Assembly (NCBI RefSeq): GCF_031656915.1
Contig: NZ_CP134227.1
Coordinates: forward strand, 620,001-684,000
DNA length: 64,000 nucleotides
Source: Nocardioides marmorisolisilvae
Lineage (GTDB): Bacteria > Actinomycetota > Actinomycetes > Propionibacteriales > Nocardioidaceae
Direction: 5' to 3'
The notes below the pieces were generated by a model that had not been told where the DNA came from, searched no databases, and worked only from the letters and a program-made list of their open reading frames with translations. Shown here piece after piece: positions 51,379-61,693 of the stretch. The translations under genes were made by a program, and so were the position numbers. Numbering within the stretch: position 1 is the stretch's first letter; every line of letters starts with the position of its first letter.

Positions 51379-51404
51379 TACGGCGGGCCGGCCCCGCTGC
51401 CCGG

Positions 51405-52448
51405 TCAGGCCAGCAGTGCGGCCACCTGGCGCACCTCGTCCGCCGAGCGCAGGCTCAGCAGCAGCGTCGTGACCCCGGTCTCCTCCCAGGCCGCCACCCG
51501 CTCGCGTACGTAGCCCGCATCGCCGACGATGTGCATGTCGTCCACGAGCTCGTCGGGGATCAGCGCCGCGGCCTCGTCCCGCTTGCCGGACAGGAAGAGC
51601 TCCTGGACCCGGCCGGAGATCGAGTCGTAGCCCATCCGGTCGAAGACGTCCTTGTGGAAGTTCTGGTCCTTGGCGCCCATCCCACCCATGTAGAGCGCGA
51701 TCACCGGCTTGAGCCCGTCGACCACCGCCCGCCGCTGGTCCTCCCCGGCGGTGATCTGCAGGTGGCAGGTCGCGGCGATCTCGAAGTCCGCCCTGGTACG
51801 ACGAGCGCCCGGCCGCGCGAAGCCCTCGTCCAGCCACGGCTGGTACATCCCGGCAGTCTTCGGCGTGTAGAAGATCGGGATCCAGCCGTCGGCGATCTCC
51901 GCGGTCTGGGCGACGTTCTTCGGGCCCTCCGCTCCCAACCAGATCGGCACGTCGGCACGCAGAGGATGCACGATCGACCTCAGCGGCTTGCCCAGGCCGA
52001 CCGCGCCGGGTCCGTCGTACGGCAGCGGATGGTGGGGCCCCGGGTTGGTGACCGGTTCCTTGCGAGCCAGCACCCTGCGGATGATCTCGACGACCTCGCG
52101 GGTGCGCGCCAACGGCTTGCTGAACGGCTGCCCGTACCAGCCCTCCACGACCTGGGGTCCGCTGACGCCCATCCCCAGCACCACGCGACCTCCGGAGAGG
52201 TGGTCGAGCGTGAGCACGTGCATCGCGATCGAGGTCGGCGTGCGCCCCGACATCTGCACGATCGAGGTGCCCAGCCGCAGCCGGCTCGTCTCACGCCCCC
52301 ACCACGCCAGCGGCGTGAACGCGTCCGAGCCCCACGCCTCCGCGGTGAACAGCGCGTCGAACCCGGCGCTCTCGGCAGCGGCCACGAGCTCGGCCACCCC
52401 GTCGGGCGGCTGCGCTCCCCAGTAGCCCAACTGCAGACCCAGCTTCAC
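51405..52448 (-). CDS. LLM-class F420-dependent oxidoreductase (Rv3520c-like)
   Basis: 347-aa luciferase-like TIM-barrel enzyme, probably F420-dependent. It has KLGLQLGYWGAQPPDGVAEL at the start, AEAWGSDAFTPLAWWG, LGTSIVQMSGRTPTSIAMHV and GRVVLGMGVSGPQVVEGWYG. GTG 52448 has a strong AAGGAGG; the frame continues upstream but there it is antisense to the DUF35 gene and not used. A -10 TAGTAT (minus, 52496-52501) overlaps the KstR box. It is divergent from the DUF35-ltp4-ltp3 genes, as Rv3520c is from Rv3521-Rv3523. Steroid substrate inferred, reaction unknown. Confidence 0.88.
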   Translation of the reverse strand: MKLGLQLGYWGAQPPDGVAELVAAAESAGFDALFTAEAWGSDAFTPLAWWGRETSRLRLGTSIVQMSGRTPTSIAMHVLTLDHLSGGRVVLGMGVSGPQVVEGWYGQPFSKPLARTREVVEIIRRVLARKEPVTNPGPHHPLPYDGPGAVGLGKPLRSIVHPLRADVPIWLGAEGPKNVAQTAEIADGWIPIFYTPKTAGMYQPWLDEGFARPGARRTRADFEIAATCHLQITAGEDQRRAVVDGLKPVIALYMGGMGAKDQNFHKDVFDRMGYDSISGRVQELFLSGKRDEAAALIPDELVDDMHIVGDAGYVRERVAAWEETGVTTLLLSLRSADEVRQVAALLA

Positions 52449-52499
52449 GATTGCCTCCTTGGGACCGTCGGATTGCGGCCCGGCGCTTGTCGGAAATAC

Positions 52500-52513
52500 T
52501 AGAACGTGTTTCA
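52500..52513. promoter_or_regulatory. KstR-type operator, LLM oxidoreductase / DUF35 gene
   Basis: TAGAACGTGTTTCA, identical to the site at 49770, matches the KstR motif fully. It overlaps the minus-strand TAGTAT -10 and lies 10 bp before the DUF35 ATG at 52524. Confidence 0.85.
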
Positions 52514-52523
52514 CTTCTGAGTC

Positions 52524-53486
52524 ATGACGCAGACCCAGGCACTGCACGCCCGGATGCAGGTGGACTTCGACTACACCCGATCCCTCGGGCCGGTGCTCTC
52601 GCGGTTCATGACAGCACTCACCCAACACCAGATCCTCGGTGGTGTCCTCTCCGACGGCCGGGTCGTCGTACCCCCGCTCGAGTACGACCCCACCACCCAC
52701 GACCAGATCAACGAGCTGGTCCCGGTCGCGAGCGAGGGCGTCGTCGAGACCTGGTCGTGGGTTCCGGAGCCGATGGACGGCCAGCCGCTGGACCACCCCT
52801 TCGCCTTCGCCCTGGTCCGACTGGACGGCACCGACGCCGCCCTCCTGCACGCGGTCGACGTGCCCTCCCCCGACGACATCCGCAGCGGGATGCGGGTCCG
52901 CGCCCGGTGGCGGCCCGAGCCGCAGGGACGGATCACCGACATCGTCTGCTTCGAGCCGGCCGACCGGCGCGCGGACGGCGACGCTGCCGCGGCCGCGTCC
53001 GGGGACGACGTGACCGTGACGACGACCCCGGTCCGTCTCGGGTATGACTACGCGGCATCGCCTGAGGAGTCCGCGTTCGGCCGGGGCCTCAAGGAGGGCC
53101 GGATCCTCGCCCAGGCCTGCCCGGTCTGCCACAAGGTCTACGTGCCACCGAAGGGCGCGTGCCCGGTCGACGGAGTGCCGACCGATGAGCCGCACGAGCT
53201 CCCGGACACCGGCATCGTGACGACGTTCTGCATCGTGAACGTGCCCTTCCTCGGCCAGAAGATCCAGCCGCCGTACGTGTCGGCGTACGTGCTCCTCGAC
53301 GGCGCCGACATCGCCTTCCTGCATCTCATCCTGGGCTGCGACGCGGCGGACGTCCGGATGGGGATGCGGGTCAAGGCCGTCTGGAAGCCCGAGGACGAGC
53401 GGACCTACTCGCTGGAGAACATCAGCCACTTCGAGCCCACCGGGGAGCCCGATGCGGACTTCGACACCTACCGCAAGCACCTGTAG
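52524..53486 (+). CDS. Double DUF35 (Zn-ribbon/OB-fold) acyl-CoA-associated protein, Rv3521-like
   Basis: 320-aa protein made of two OB-fold modules. The second has the DUF35 zinc ribbon ILAQACPVCHKVYVPPKGAC (CxxC, with a further C at PVDG), followed by OB strands; the first module (residues about 20-150) lacks the cysteines. DUF35 proteins partner thiolase-fold lipid-transfer proteins: ChsH2-Ltp2 is a retro-aldolase in cholesterol side-chain cleavage. Here two thiolase-fold genes follow directly, as in Rv3521-Rv3523. It is preceded by a KstR box. A shared aldolase-like or CoA-ester complex is inferred. Confidence 0.85.
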   Translation: MTQTQALHARMQVDFDYTRSLGPVLSRFMTALTQHQILGGVLSDGRVVVPPLEYDPTTHDQINELVPVASEGVVETWSWVPEPMDGQPLDHPFAFALVRLDGTDAALLHAVDVPSPDDIRSGMRVRARWRPEPQGRITDIVCFEPADRRADGDAAAAASGDDVTVTTTPVRLGYDYAASPEESAFGRGLKEGRILAQACPVCHKVYVPPKGACPVDGVPTDEPHELPDTGIVTTFCIVNVPFLGQKIQPPYVSAYVLLDGADIAFLHLILGCDAADVRMGMRVKAVWKPEDERTYSLENISHFEPTGEPDADFDTYRKHL

Positions 53487-53498
53487 AGGAGCGCACTG

Positions 53499-54590
53499 AT
53501 GCGAGACGTTGCGGTCGTGGGCTTCGCCCAGCGACAGACGATGGAGTTCGACGGCTCCCCCAACTGTGTCGAGCTGCTCGTCCCGATCCTTGCCGAGCTG
53601 TGGCAGCAGACCGGGTGGACCAAGGACGACATCGGCTTCTGGTGCTCCGGCTCCAGCGACTACCTGGCCGGCCGGTCGTTCAGCTTCGTGACGGCGATCG
53701 ACGCGATCGGCGCCGTCCCCCCGGTCAGCGAGTCGCACGTCGAGATGGACGCCGCATGGTCGCTGTACGAGGGGTGGCTGAAGATCCAGACCGGTGAGGC
53801 CGACTCCGCGCTCGTCTACGGCTTCGGCAAATCGTCGGCCAGCCCGCTGCGCCGCACCCTCGCGCTGCAGCTGGACCCGTACACGGTCACGCCGCTGTGG
53901 CCCGACACCGTGTCGATCGCCGGGCTGCAGGCCCGGCTCGGGATCGAGCACGGGCGTTGGGATGAGAGGGCGATGGCGGAGGTGGTGGCCAGGTCACGCA
54001 CCGCCGCCGCGGACAACGAGTACGCCGTCCTCAAGGGCGCGACCACCGTCGAGGACGTGCTGGCCGAGCCGCTCTTCGCCGACCCGCTGCGTCGCTCGGA
54101 CTGCGCGCCGGTCACCGACGGCGCGGCGGCGATGATCATCGCCGCGGCCGACTCCCCGCGCTTCCGATCCCTGAGCCTGTCGACAGGCGGCGCCGCCTGG
54201 ATCACCGGCTTCGAGCACCGCATCGATCCGATCGGGCTCGGTAGCCGTGACCTGCTCCGCTCCCCCAGCGCACACGTCGCGGGGGTCGCCGCCGGAGCGT
54301 CCTCGGTGCAGCTCGCCGAGCTGCACGCGCCGTTCAGCCACCAGGAGATCCTCCTGCGCGACGAGCTCGGGCTCGCCGACGACGCCGTCGTGAACCCCTC
54401 GGGCGGGGCGCTCTGCGGCAACCCGATGTTCTCGTCCGGGCTGGTCCGCATCGGCGAGGCAGCGAAGCGGGTCTGGGCCGGCGAGGTCGACCGGGCACTG
54501 GGGCACGCCACCAGCGGCCCGGCGCTGCAGCAGAACCTCGTGTGCGTGATGGATGCCTCGACAGGCCGAGCAACCGGAGGAAGGGCATGA
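53499..54590 (+). CDS. ltp4: Thiolase-fold lipid-transfer protein Ltp4-like
   Basis: 363-aa thiolase-superfamily protein. The fold is clear (VAVVGFAQRQT start, SDCAPVTDGAAAMIIAAA, AELHAPFSHQEI and NPSGGALCGNPMFSSGLVRI), but thiolase catalytic residues are absent: the nucleophile-Cys region reads SHVEMDAAWSLYEG, and the GHP histidine position is GNP. It is therefore not a normal thiolase. It starts 12 bp after the DUF35 gene and its TGA overlaps the ATG of ltp3 (ATGA). It matches Rv3522 in context. Retro-aldolase-like function with the DUF35 protein is a hypothesis. Confidence 0.86.
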   Translation: MRDVAVVGFAQRQTMEFDGSPNCVELLVPILAELWQQTGWTKDDIGFWCSGSSDYLAGRSFSFVTAIDAIGAVPPVSESHVEMDAAWSLYEGWLKIQTGEADSALVYGFGKSSASPLRRTLALQLDPYTVTPLWPDTVSIAGLQARLGIEHGRWDERAMAEVVARSRTAAADNEYAVLKGATTVEDVLAEPLFADPLRRSDCAPVTDGAAAMIIAAADSPRFRSLSLSTGGAAWITGFEHRIDPIGLGSRDLLRSPSAHVAGVAAGASSVQLAELHAPFSHQEILLRDELGLADDAVVNPSGGALCGNPMFSSGLVRIGEAAKRVWAGEVDRALGHATSGPALQQNLVCVMDASTGRATGGRA

Positions 54591-55753
54591 GCAAGCAGCT
54601 CGCCGCCGTCGTCGGCGTCGGCCAGACCCACTACCGCGCCAAGCGAGAGGACGTGTCCATGCCGGGCCTGCTCCGTGAGGCGATCGACCGGGCGCTGCAG
54701 GACGCGGGGATGACCTTCGAGGACATCGACGCCGTCGTGGTCGGCAAGGCACCGGACCTGTTCGAGGGCGTGATGATGCCCGAGCTCTTCCTCGCGGACT
54801 CGATCGGAGCCGCAGGCAAGCCGCTCCTGCGGGTGCACACCGCCGGCTCCGTAGGCGGCTCGACCGCCATCGTGGCCGCGTCGCTGGTGCAGTCCGGAGT
54901 GCACGAGCGGGTGCTCACGGTCGCATTCGAGAAGCAGTCGGAGTCGAACGCGATGTGGGCGCTCAGCGTGCCGGTGCCGTTCACGATGCCGGTGCATGCC
55001 GGCGCCGGCGGCTACTTCGCACCCCACGTCCGCTCCTACATCCGCCGCTCCGGCGCCCCGACCGAGGTGGGCGCGATGGTGGCCGCCAAGGACCGCCAGA
55101 ACGCGTGCAGGAACCCGTACGCGCACCTGCGCAACGAGGGGACGACGGTCGAGACCGTGCTGGCCTCGCAAATGCTGTGGGACCCGGTCCGGTACGACGA
55201 GACCTGCCCCTCGTCCGACGGTGCCTGCGCGCTGGTCATCGCCAGCGAGGGCGCCATAGCCAGGTCGGGCGTCGAGAACCCCGCGTGGATCCACGGCCAG
55301 GTGATGCGGTCGGAGCCCCTGGCCTACTCCGAGCGCGACCAGGTCAACCCCCGCGCCGGCCGCGACGCCGCGGCCTACCTCTGGAAGCGGACCGGGATCA
55401 CCGACCCGCTCGCCGAGGTCGACTGCGCCGAGATCTACGTTCCGTTCTCGTGGTTCGAGCCGATGTGGATGGAGAACCTGGGCTTCGCCGGCGACGGCGA
55501 CGGCTGGAAGCTGACCGAGTCGGGGGCCACCGCCCTGGACGGCACGCTGCCGGTGAACATGAGCGGTGGCGTGCTGTCCTCCAACCCGATCGGCGCCTCG
55601 GGGATGATCCGCTTCGCCGAGGCAGCGCTGCAGGTGATGGGAGAGGCCGGCGAGCACCAGGTCGACGGCGCCCGGCGAGCCCTCGGCCACGCGTACGGCG
55701 GCGGCTCGCAGTTCTTCGCGATGTGGCTGGTGGGCGCCGACAAACCGTCCTGA
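54587..55753 (+). CDS. ltp3: Thiolase-fold lipid-transfer protein Ltp3-like
   Basis: 388-aa thiolase-superfamily protein with LAAVVGVGQTHYRAKREDVS start, VHTAGSVGGSTAIVAASLVQ where thiolases have the nucleophilic Cys (here Gly/Ser), CPSSDGACALVIASEG, CAEIYVPFSWFEPMW and NMSGGVLSSNPIGASGMIRF where the catalytic His is replaced by Asn. It is thus non-thiolytic like its neighbour. ATG 54587 overlaps the ltp4 stop. It matches Rv3523 in order. Likely forms a complex with Ltp4 and the double-DUF35 protein; KstR-controlled by context. Confidence 0.86.
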   Translation: MSKQLAAVVGVGQTHYRAKREDVSMPGLLREAIDRALQDAGMTFEDIDAVVVGKAPDLFEGVMMPELFLADSIGAAGKPLLRVHTAGSVGGSTAIVAASLVQSGVHERVLTVAFEKQSESNAMWALSVPVPFTMPVHAGAGGYFAPHVRSYIRRSGAPTEVGAMVAAKDRQNACRNPYAHLRNEGTTVETVLASQMLWDPVRYDETCPSSDGACALVIASEGAIARSGVENPAWIHGQVMRSEPLAYSERDQVNPRAGRDAAAYLWKRTGITDPLAEVDCAEIYVPFSWFEPMWMENLGFAGDGDGWKLTESGATALDGTLPVNMSGGVLSSNPIGASGMIRFAEAALQVMGEAGEHQVDGARRALGHAYGGGSQFFAMWLVGADKPS

Positions 55754-55762
55754 GCCGGACCG

Positions 55763-55768
55763 TACCCT
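55763..55768 (+). promoter_or_regulatory. -10 box of map
   Basis: TACCCT ends seven bases before ATG 55776, suggesting a leaderless transcript independent of ltp3. Confidence 0.45.
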
Positions 55769-55775
55769 CGACGAC

Positions 55776-56543
55776 ATGATTGAGCTGCACTCCCCCCGCG
55801 AAATCGAGCAGATGCGTCCGGCCGGGCGCTTCGTCGCCGAGGTGCTGACCGCGCTGCGTGACAAGGCCGCGGTCGGCGTGAACCTGCTCGAGCTCGACGC
55901 CCTGGCGCACCAGATGATCCGGGAGCGGGGCGCGGAGTCGTGCTACATCGACTACCACCCGTCGTTCGGGGCATCGCCCTTCGGCAAGGTCCTGTGCACG
56001 TCCGTCAACGACGCGGTCCTGCACGGCCTGCCGCACGACTATGTGCTGCGGGACGGGGACCTGCTCAGCGTGGACTTCGCGTGCGCGGTCGACGGCTGGG
56101 TCGCCGACTCAGCCCTCAGCGTCGTGGTCGGGACGGCGGACCCGAAGGATCTCGCGCTGATCGCCACCACCGAGCAGGCGCTCGCGGCGGGCATCGAGCA
56201 GGCGGTGGTCGGCAACAAGCTCGGGGACATCAGCCACGCGATCGGGGAGACCGCCCGGGCTGCGGGGCTCAGCGTGAACCTGCAGTTCGGCGGTCATGGC
56301 GTCGGTCGCACCATGCACCAGGACCCGCATGTCACCAACGACGGCCGCCCCGATCGGGGCCTGCGACTGCGCCCCGGCCTGGTGATCGCGATCGAGCCGT
56401 GGTTCCTGCATACCACTGACGAGATCTACACCGATGCCGACGGCTGGACGATCCGGAGCGCGGACGGCTCGCGCGGCGCCCACAGCGAGCACACCATCGC
56501 CGTCACCGAGGGCGGACCGCTCGTGCTCACTGCTCGTGGCTGA
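55776..56543 (+). CDS. map: Type I methionine aminopeptidase
   Basis: Removes N-terminal Met from new proteins. The 255-aa pita-bread enzyme has the metal ligands in LSVDFACAVDGWVADSAL (two Asp), FGGHGVGRTMHQDP (His), VIAIEPWFL (Glu) and SEHTIAVTEGG (Glu), and the substrate His in NDAVLHGLP. There is no N-terminal SH3-binding extension, so it is the short form. It is probably an extra copy beside a housekeeping map elsewhere. Leaderless from TACCCT, it overlaps the convergent regulator by 17 bp. Confidence 0.93.
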   Translation: MIELHSPREIEQMRPAGRFVAEVLTALRDKAAVGVNLLELDALAHQMIRERGAESCYIDYHPSFGASPFGKVLCTSVNDAVLHGLPHDYVLRDGDLLSVDFACAVDGWVADSALSVVVGTADPKDLALIATTEQALAAGIEQAVVGNKLGDISHAIGETARAAGLSVNLQFGGHGVGRTMHQDPHVTNDGRPDRGLRLRPGLVIAIEPWFLHTTDEIYTDADGWTIRSADGSRGAHSEHTIAVTEGGPLVLTARG

Positions 56544-57204
56544 TCAGCACGCAGCAGCGGCCCTCCGCGGGGTCGAGGTGGGCCCGGGCGTGGCAGCAGC
56601 CGAGCCCCTCGATCACACCGCTGACGTAGTCGTGGTTGACGCCGCACACCAGCGCCGTGTGCTCGCGCGCCAGTGCGTCGAACGGGCAGTTGTGCAGCAC
56701 CAGGGTGTCGCCGGTGCGGGTCGGCTCGTAGCCACGCTCGCCGAGCACCTGCGCGGTACGACGGAGCTCGTCCTCACTGCGTGACGTGCCCAGTCCGGCC
56801 CCGTCGGACCGCCCCACTGCCCGGGCCTCCTCGGCGAGCGACTCGGCGAGCGGAGCCCCGTCGAGCGACCGCTCCACGGCGGCGGCGAAGACCCTGCCGA
56901 CCAGGTCGTACCCCCGGGCGGGCACGGAGACGGACACCTCGCCGGCCGCACGCCGGTAGACCTTCGCCGGACGCCCGGCGCCCGGCCCGGACCGGCCCGA
57001 GAGCCGCTGGTAGTCGGCCTCCAGGAGGCCCTCCTCGACGAGCCGGTCGAGGTGGAACCGTGCGGAGTGCACGGGGATGCCGAGCGCCTCGGCAGCCGGC
57101 TCGCGACCGACCGGCTGGTCGCAGGTCGCGACGTACTCGTAGAGCCGACGACGCACCGGGTCCGCCAGCGCACCGATGGCGGCGATCGCCTCATCCCTGC
57201 CCAT
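56527..57204 (-). CDS. Winged-helix regulator with Cys-rich C-terminus (SufR/ArsR-like)
   Basis: 225-aa regulator. The N-terminal DNA-binding domain (LADPVRRRLYEYVATCDQPV; IPVHSARFHLDRLVEEGLLE; GPGAGRPAKVY wing) resembles that of SufR at 2313-3017. The C-terminal third has HNCPFDALAREHTALVCGVN, then GLGCCHARAHLDPAEGRCCV: six cysteines, suggesting an Fe-S or metal cofactor. GGGGAGAGCG precedes ATG 57204. It is divergent from folE and shares a promoter region containing an iron-box-like sequence. Local regulation of folE and the ferredoxin reductase is a reasonable guess. Confidence 0.85.
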   Translation of the reverse strand: MGRDEAIAAIGALADPVRRRLYEYVATCDQPVGREPAAEALGIPVHSARFHLDRLVEEGLLEADYQRLSGRSGPGAGRPAKVYRRAAGEVSVSVPARGYDLVGRVFAAAVERSLDGAPLAESLAEEARAVGRSDGAGLGTSRSEDELRRTAQVLGERGYEPTRTGDTLVLHNCPFDALAREHTALVCGVNHDYVSGVIEGLGCCHARAHLDPAEGRCCVLISHEQ

Positions 57205-57230
57205 CGCTCTCCCCTCGTTCGATCGGGCCC

Positions 57231-57271
57231 TTGACTCGCCATGTTCTAACAGTCAGGATAGCCTCACTTAG
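57231..57271 (+). promoter_or_regulatory. folE promoter with DtxR/IdeR-type iron-box candidate
   Basis: TTGACT (57231-57236) and CAGGAT (57254-57259) with 17-bp spacing form a good plus-strand promoter. TCAGGATAGCCTCACTTAG at 57253-57271 agrees with the actinobacterial iron box TTAGGTTAGGCTCACCTAA at 14 of 19 positions and overlaps the -10. On the minus strand TGGACG and TATCCT, also 17 bp apart, could serve the divergent regulator, and the same box covers them. Iron-dependent repression is predicted, not shown. Confidence 0.55.
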
Positions 57272-57302
57272 ACATATCGTCCAGAGCACACCAGGAGTCC
57301 CG

Positions 57303-57932
57303 ATGTCAGAGGCGGTCCAGTCACCCCCCGAACCGCGCTGGCGGCCGCGGGTCACCCACGAGCCGGCGCCGGTCGACCTCGCCACCGCCGAGCGCGCGGC
57401 CGCGGACATGCTGGCCGCGCTCGGGCTTCCCGTCGACAGCGAGGACATGTTCGAGACGCCCAGGCGCCTGGTGCACGCCTACGCGGAGATGCTCACCGTG
57501 CCCGAGTTCGACCTGACCACCTTCGCCAACACCGCAGGGTACGACGAGCTCGTGCTGGTCTCCGACATCCCGGTGCGCTCGCTGTGCGAGCACCACATGC
57601 TCCCCTTCACCGGGGTCGCCCACGTTGGCTACCTGCCGGGTGAGCGCATCCTCGGACTGTCCAAGTTCGCCCGCACCGTCGAGTTCTACGCCCGACGCGC
57701 GCAGACCCAGGAGCGGCTGACCACGCAGGTCGCCGACCACCTCCAGGAGCGGCTCGCACCGGTCGGCGTGGGCGTGGTGATCGAGGCCGAGCACTCCTGC
57801 ATGAGCCTGCGCGGGGCGCGCGCCGAGGGGGCCCGCACGGTCACCTCGACCCTGCGCGGCCGGCTCCACGACGACCCGTCGGCCCGAGCCGAGTTCCTGT
57901 CCCTGACCCGCAACCGGAGGAGTGCATCATGA
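57303..57932 (+). CDS. folE: GTP cyclohydrolase I (FolE)
   Basis: Makes 7,8-dihydroneopterin triphosphate from GTP for folate or other pterins. The 209-aa protein has METPRRL-type FETPRRLVHAY, zinc ligands Cys95 and His98 in LCEHHMLPFTG, ILGLSKFARTVEFYARR, QERLTTQVADHL and Cys166 in AEHSCMSLRGA; the C95-C166 distance equals that of E. coli FolE (C110-C181). AGGAG precedes ATG 57303. Its stop overlaps the next gene (ATGA), an unusual folE-ferredoxin reductase pairing. No other folate genes are nearby, so this may be a second, specialised copy. Confidence 0.94.
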   Translation: MSEAVQSPPEPRWRPRVTHEPAPVDLATAERAAADMLAALGLPVDSEDMFETPRRLVHAYAEMLTVPEFDLTTFANTAGYDELVLVSDIPVRSLCEHHMLPFTGVAHVGYLPGERILGLSKFARTVEFYARRAQTQERLTTQVADHLQERLAPVGVGVVIEAEHSCMSLRGARAEGARTVTSTLRGRLHDDPSARAEFLSLTRNRRSAS

Positions 57933-59076
57933 GCGACCCGATCGTCCTGGTGGGAGGCGGCCTCGCCGCCGGTACCGCCGCCACCGAGCTGCGGGCGGGC
58001 GGGTACGACGGCCCGGTGCTGTTGTTCACCGAGGAGTCGCACCTGCCCTACGAGCGGCCTCCGCTGTCGAAGTCCTACCTGATGGGCAAGGACCCGGCGG
58101 ACAAGGCGGCGGTGCACGATCAGGCGTGGTACGACGAGCACGACGTGGAGGTCCGCACCGGGACCCACGTGGACTCGGTCGACCCCACCCGCAAGGTGGT
58201 CGTCGCAGGCGGCACGGAGACGCCGTACGCCGGACTGCTGCTGGCCACCGGGGCCGCACCGCGGCACCTCCCTCTGGCCGATGACAGCGGTGTCCGCCCG
58301 ACCTACCTGCGCACCCTCGACGACTCCACCGCGCTGAGGGAGCACCTGCAGCCCGGCCGCCGGATCGGCATCATCGGGGGCGGCTGGATCGGCCTGGAGG
58401 TCGCCTCCGCCGCCCGCGAGGCGGGAGCCGAGGTCGTGGTACTCGAGGCCCTCGAGCAGCCGCTGCTGCGCGTGCTCGGCCCGGAGGTCGCCGCGATCTT
58501 CGCCGACCTGCACCGCGAGCACGGCGTGGACCTGCGCACCGGCGTACAGGTGACCGGCATCGCGAACCGCGGGGACGGCGCCAGGATCGCCCTGGGCGAC
58601 GACTCGGTCGACGTCGACCACCTCGTCGTCGGCGTCGGGGTCGCCCCCAACACCGCGCTCGCCGAGGCCGCCGGGCTGAGCATCGACAACGGCATCCGCG
58701 TCGACGCGGGACTGCGCACCTCCGCTCCGGGCATCTGGGCCGCCGGCGACGTCGCCAACGCCGACCACCCCGGCCTCGGCTACCCGCTGCGGGTCGAGCA
58801 CTGGGACACCGCGATCCAGCACGGGAAGGTCGCGGCCGCGAACCTGGCCGGCGGGTCGGCCACGGCCGAGGCGTTGCCGTACTTCTTCACCGACCAGTAC
58901 GACCTCGGCATGGAGTACGTCGGCAATCCCGGGCCCGAGGGCTTCGACCGGGTGGTGCTCGAGGGCGACGTGCCCGGGAGGGTGTTCCGGGCGTGGTGGG
59001 TGCGCGGCGACCGGGTGGTCGCCGGGATGCACGTCAACGACTGGGACGCGATCGACGACGTCCGCGCCCGCGTCGG

Positions 59077-59089
<13 letters not shown>
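57929..59089 (+). CDS. NAD(P)H-dependent FAD ferredoxin reductase (P450/oxygenase type)
   Basis: 386-aa pyridine-nucleotide-disulfide-fold reductase of the putidaredoxin reductase group. FAD motif IVLVGGGLAAGTAATELRAG, YERPPLSKSYLMG, NAD motif RIGIIGGGWIGLEVASAARE and the second FAD segment GIWAAGDVANADHPGLG. Such enzymes feed ferredoxins that serve P450s or Rieske oxygenases. It overlaps folE by ATGA and its 3' end overlaps the 3' end of the convergent cyp125 by 13 bp. Electron supply to CYP125 is an attractive possibility; no ferredoxin gene is adjacent. Confidence 0.92.
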
Positions 59090-61594
<2,505 letters not shown>

Positions 61595-61618
61595 GCCGCT
61601 CACCTCGGCGGAGGCGAC

Positions 61619-61684
61619 GTTGAGTTCCGGGTTCCGGTCCGTTGAGTTCCGGGTTCCGGTCCGTCGAGATCGTCGTTCTGACCG
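61619..61684 (+). repeat. 22-bp-period tandem repeat, two exact units and one degenerate
   Basis: The unit beginning GTTGAGTTCCGGGTTCC is present exactly at 61619-61640 and 61641-61662; a third, worn unit starts GTCGAG at 61663. It starts 25 bp after the fadA5 stop and ends close to the 3' end of the convergent SDR gene. The same unit recurs on the opposite strand at 62637-62681. The period is not a multiple of three, so it is not coding. Confidence 0.85.
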
Positions 61685-61693
61685 CCGCGGTGC

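Noticed and set aside
52449-53951. Open frame continuing upstream of the LLM oxidoreductase on the minus strand
   Set aside because: It is antisense to the DUF35 gene and part of ltp4; GTG 52448 with AAGGAGG is the clear start. Long antisense frames are expected at this GC content.
57241-57254. KstR-like half site (minus strand TAGAACATGG) upstream of folE
   Set aside because: Only the AAC half is present; the GTT half reads GGC. The same bases are better explained as promoter spacer next to the iron box.
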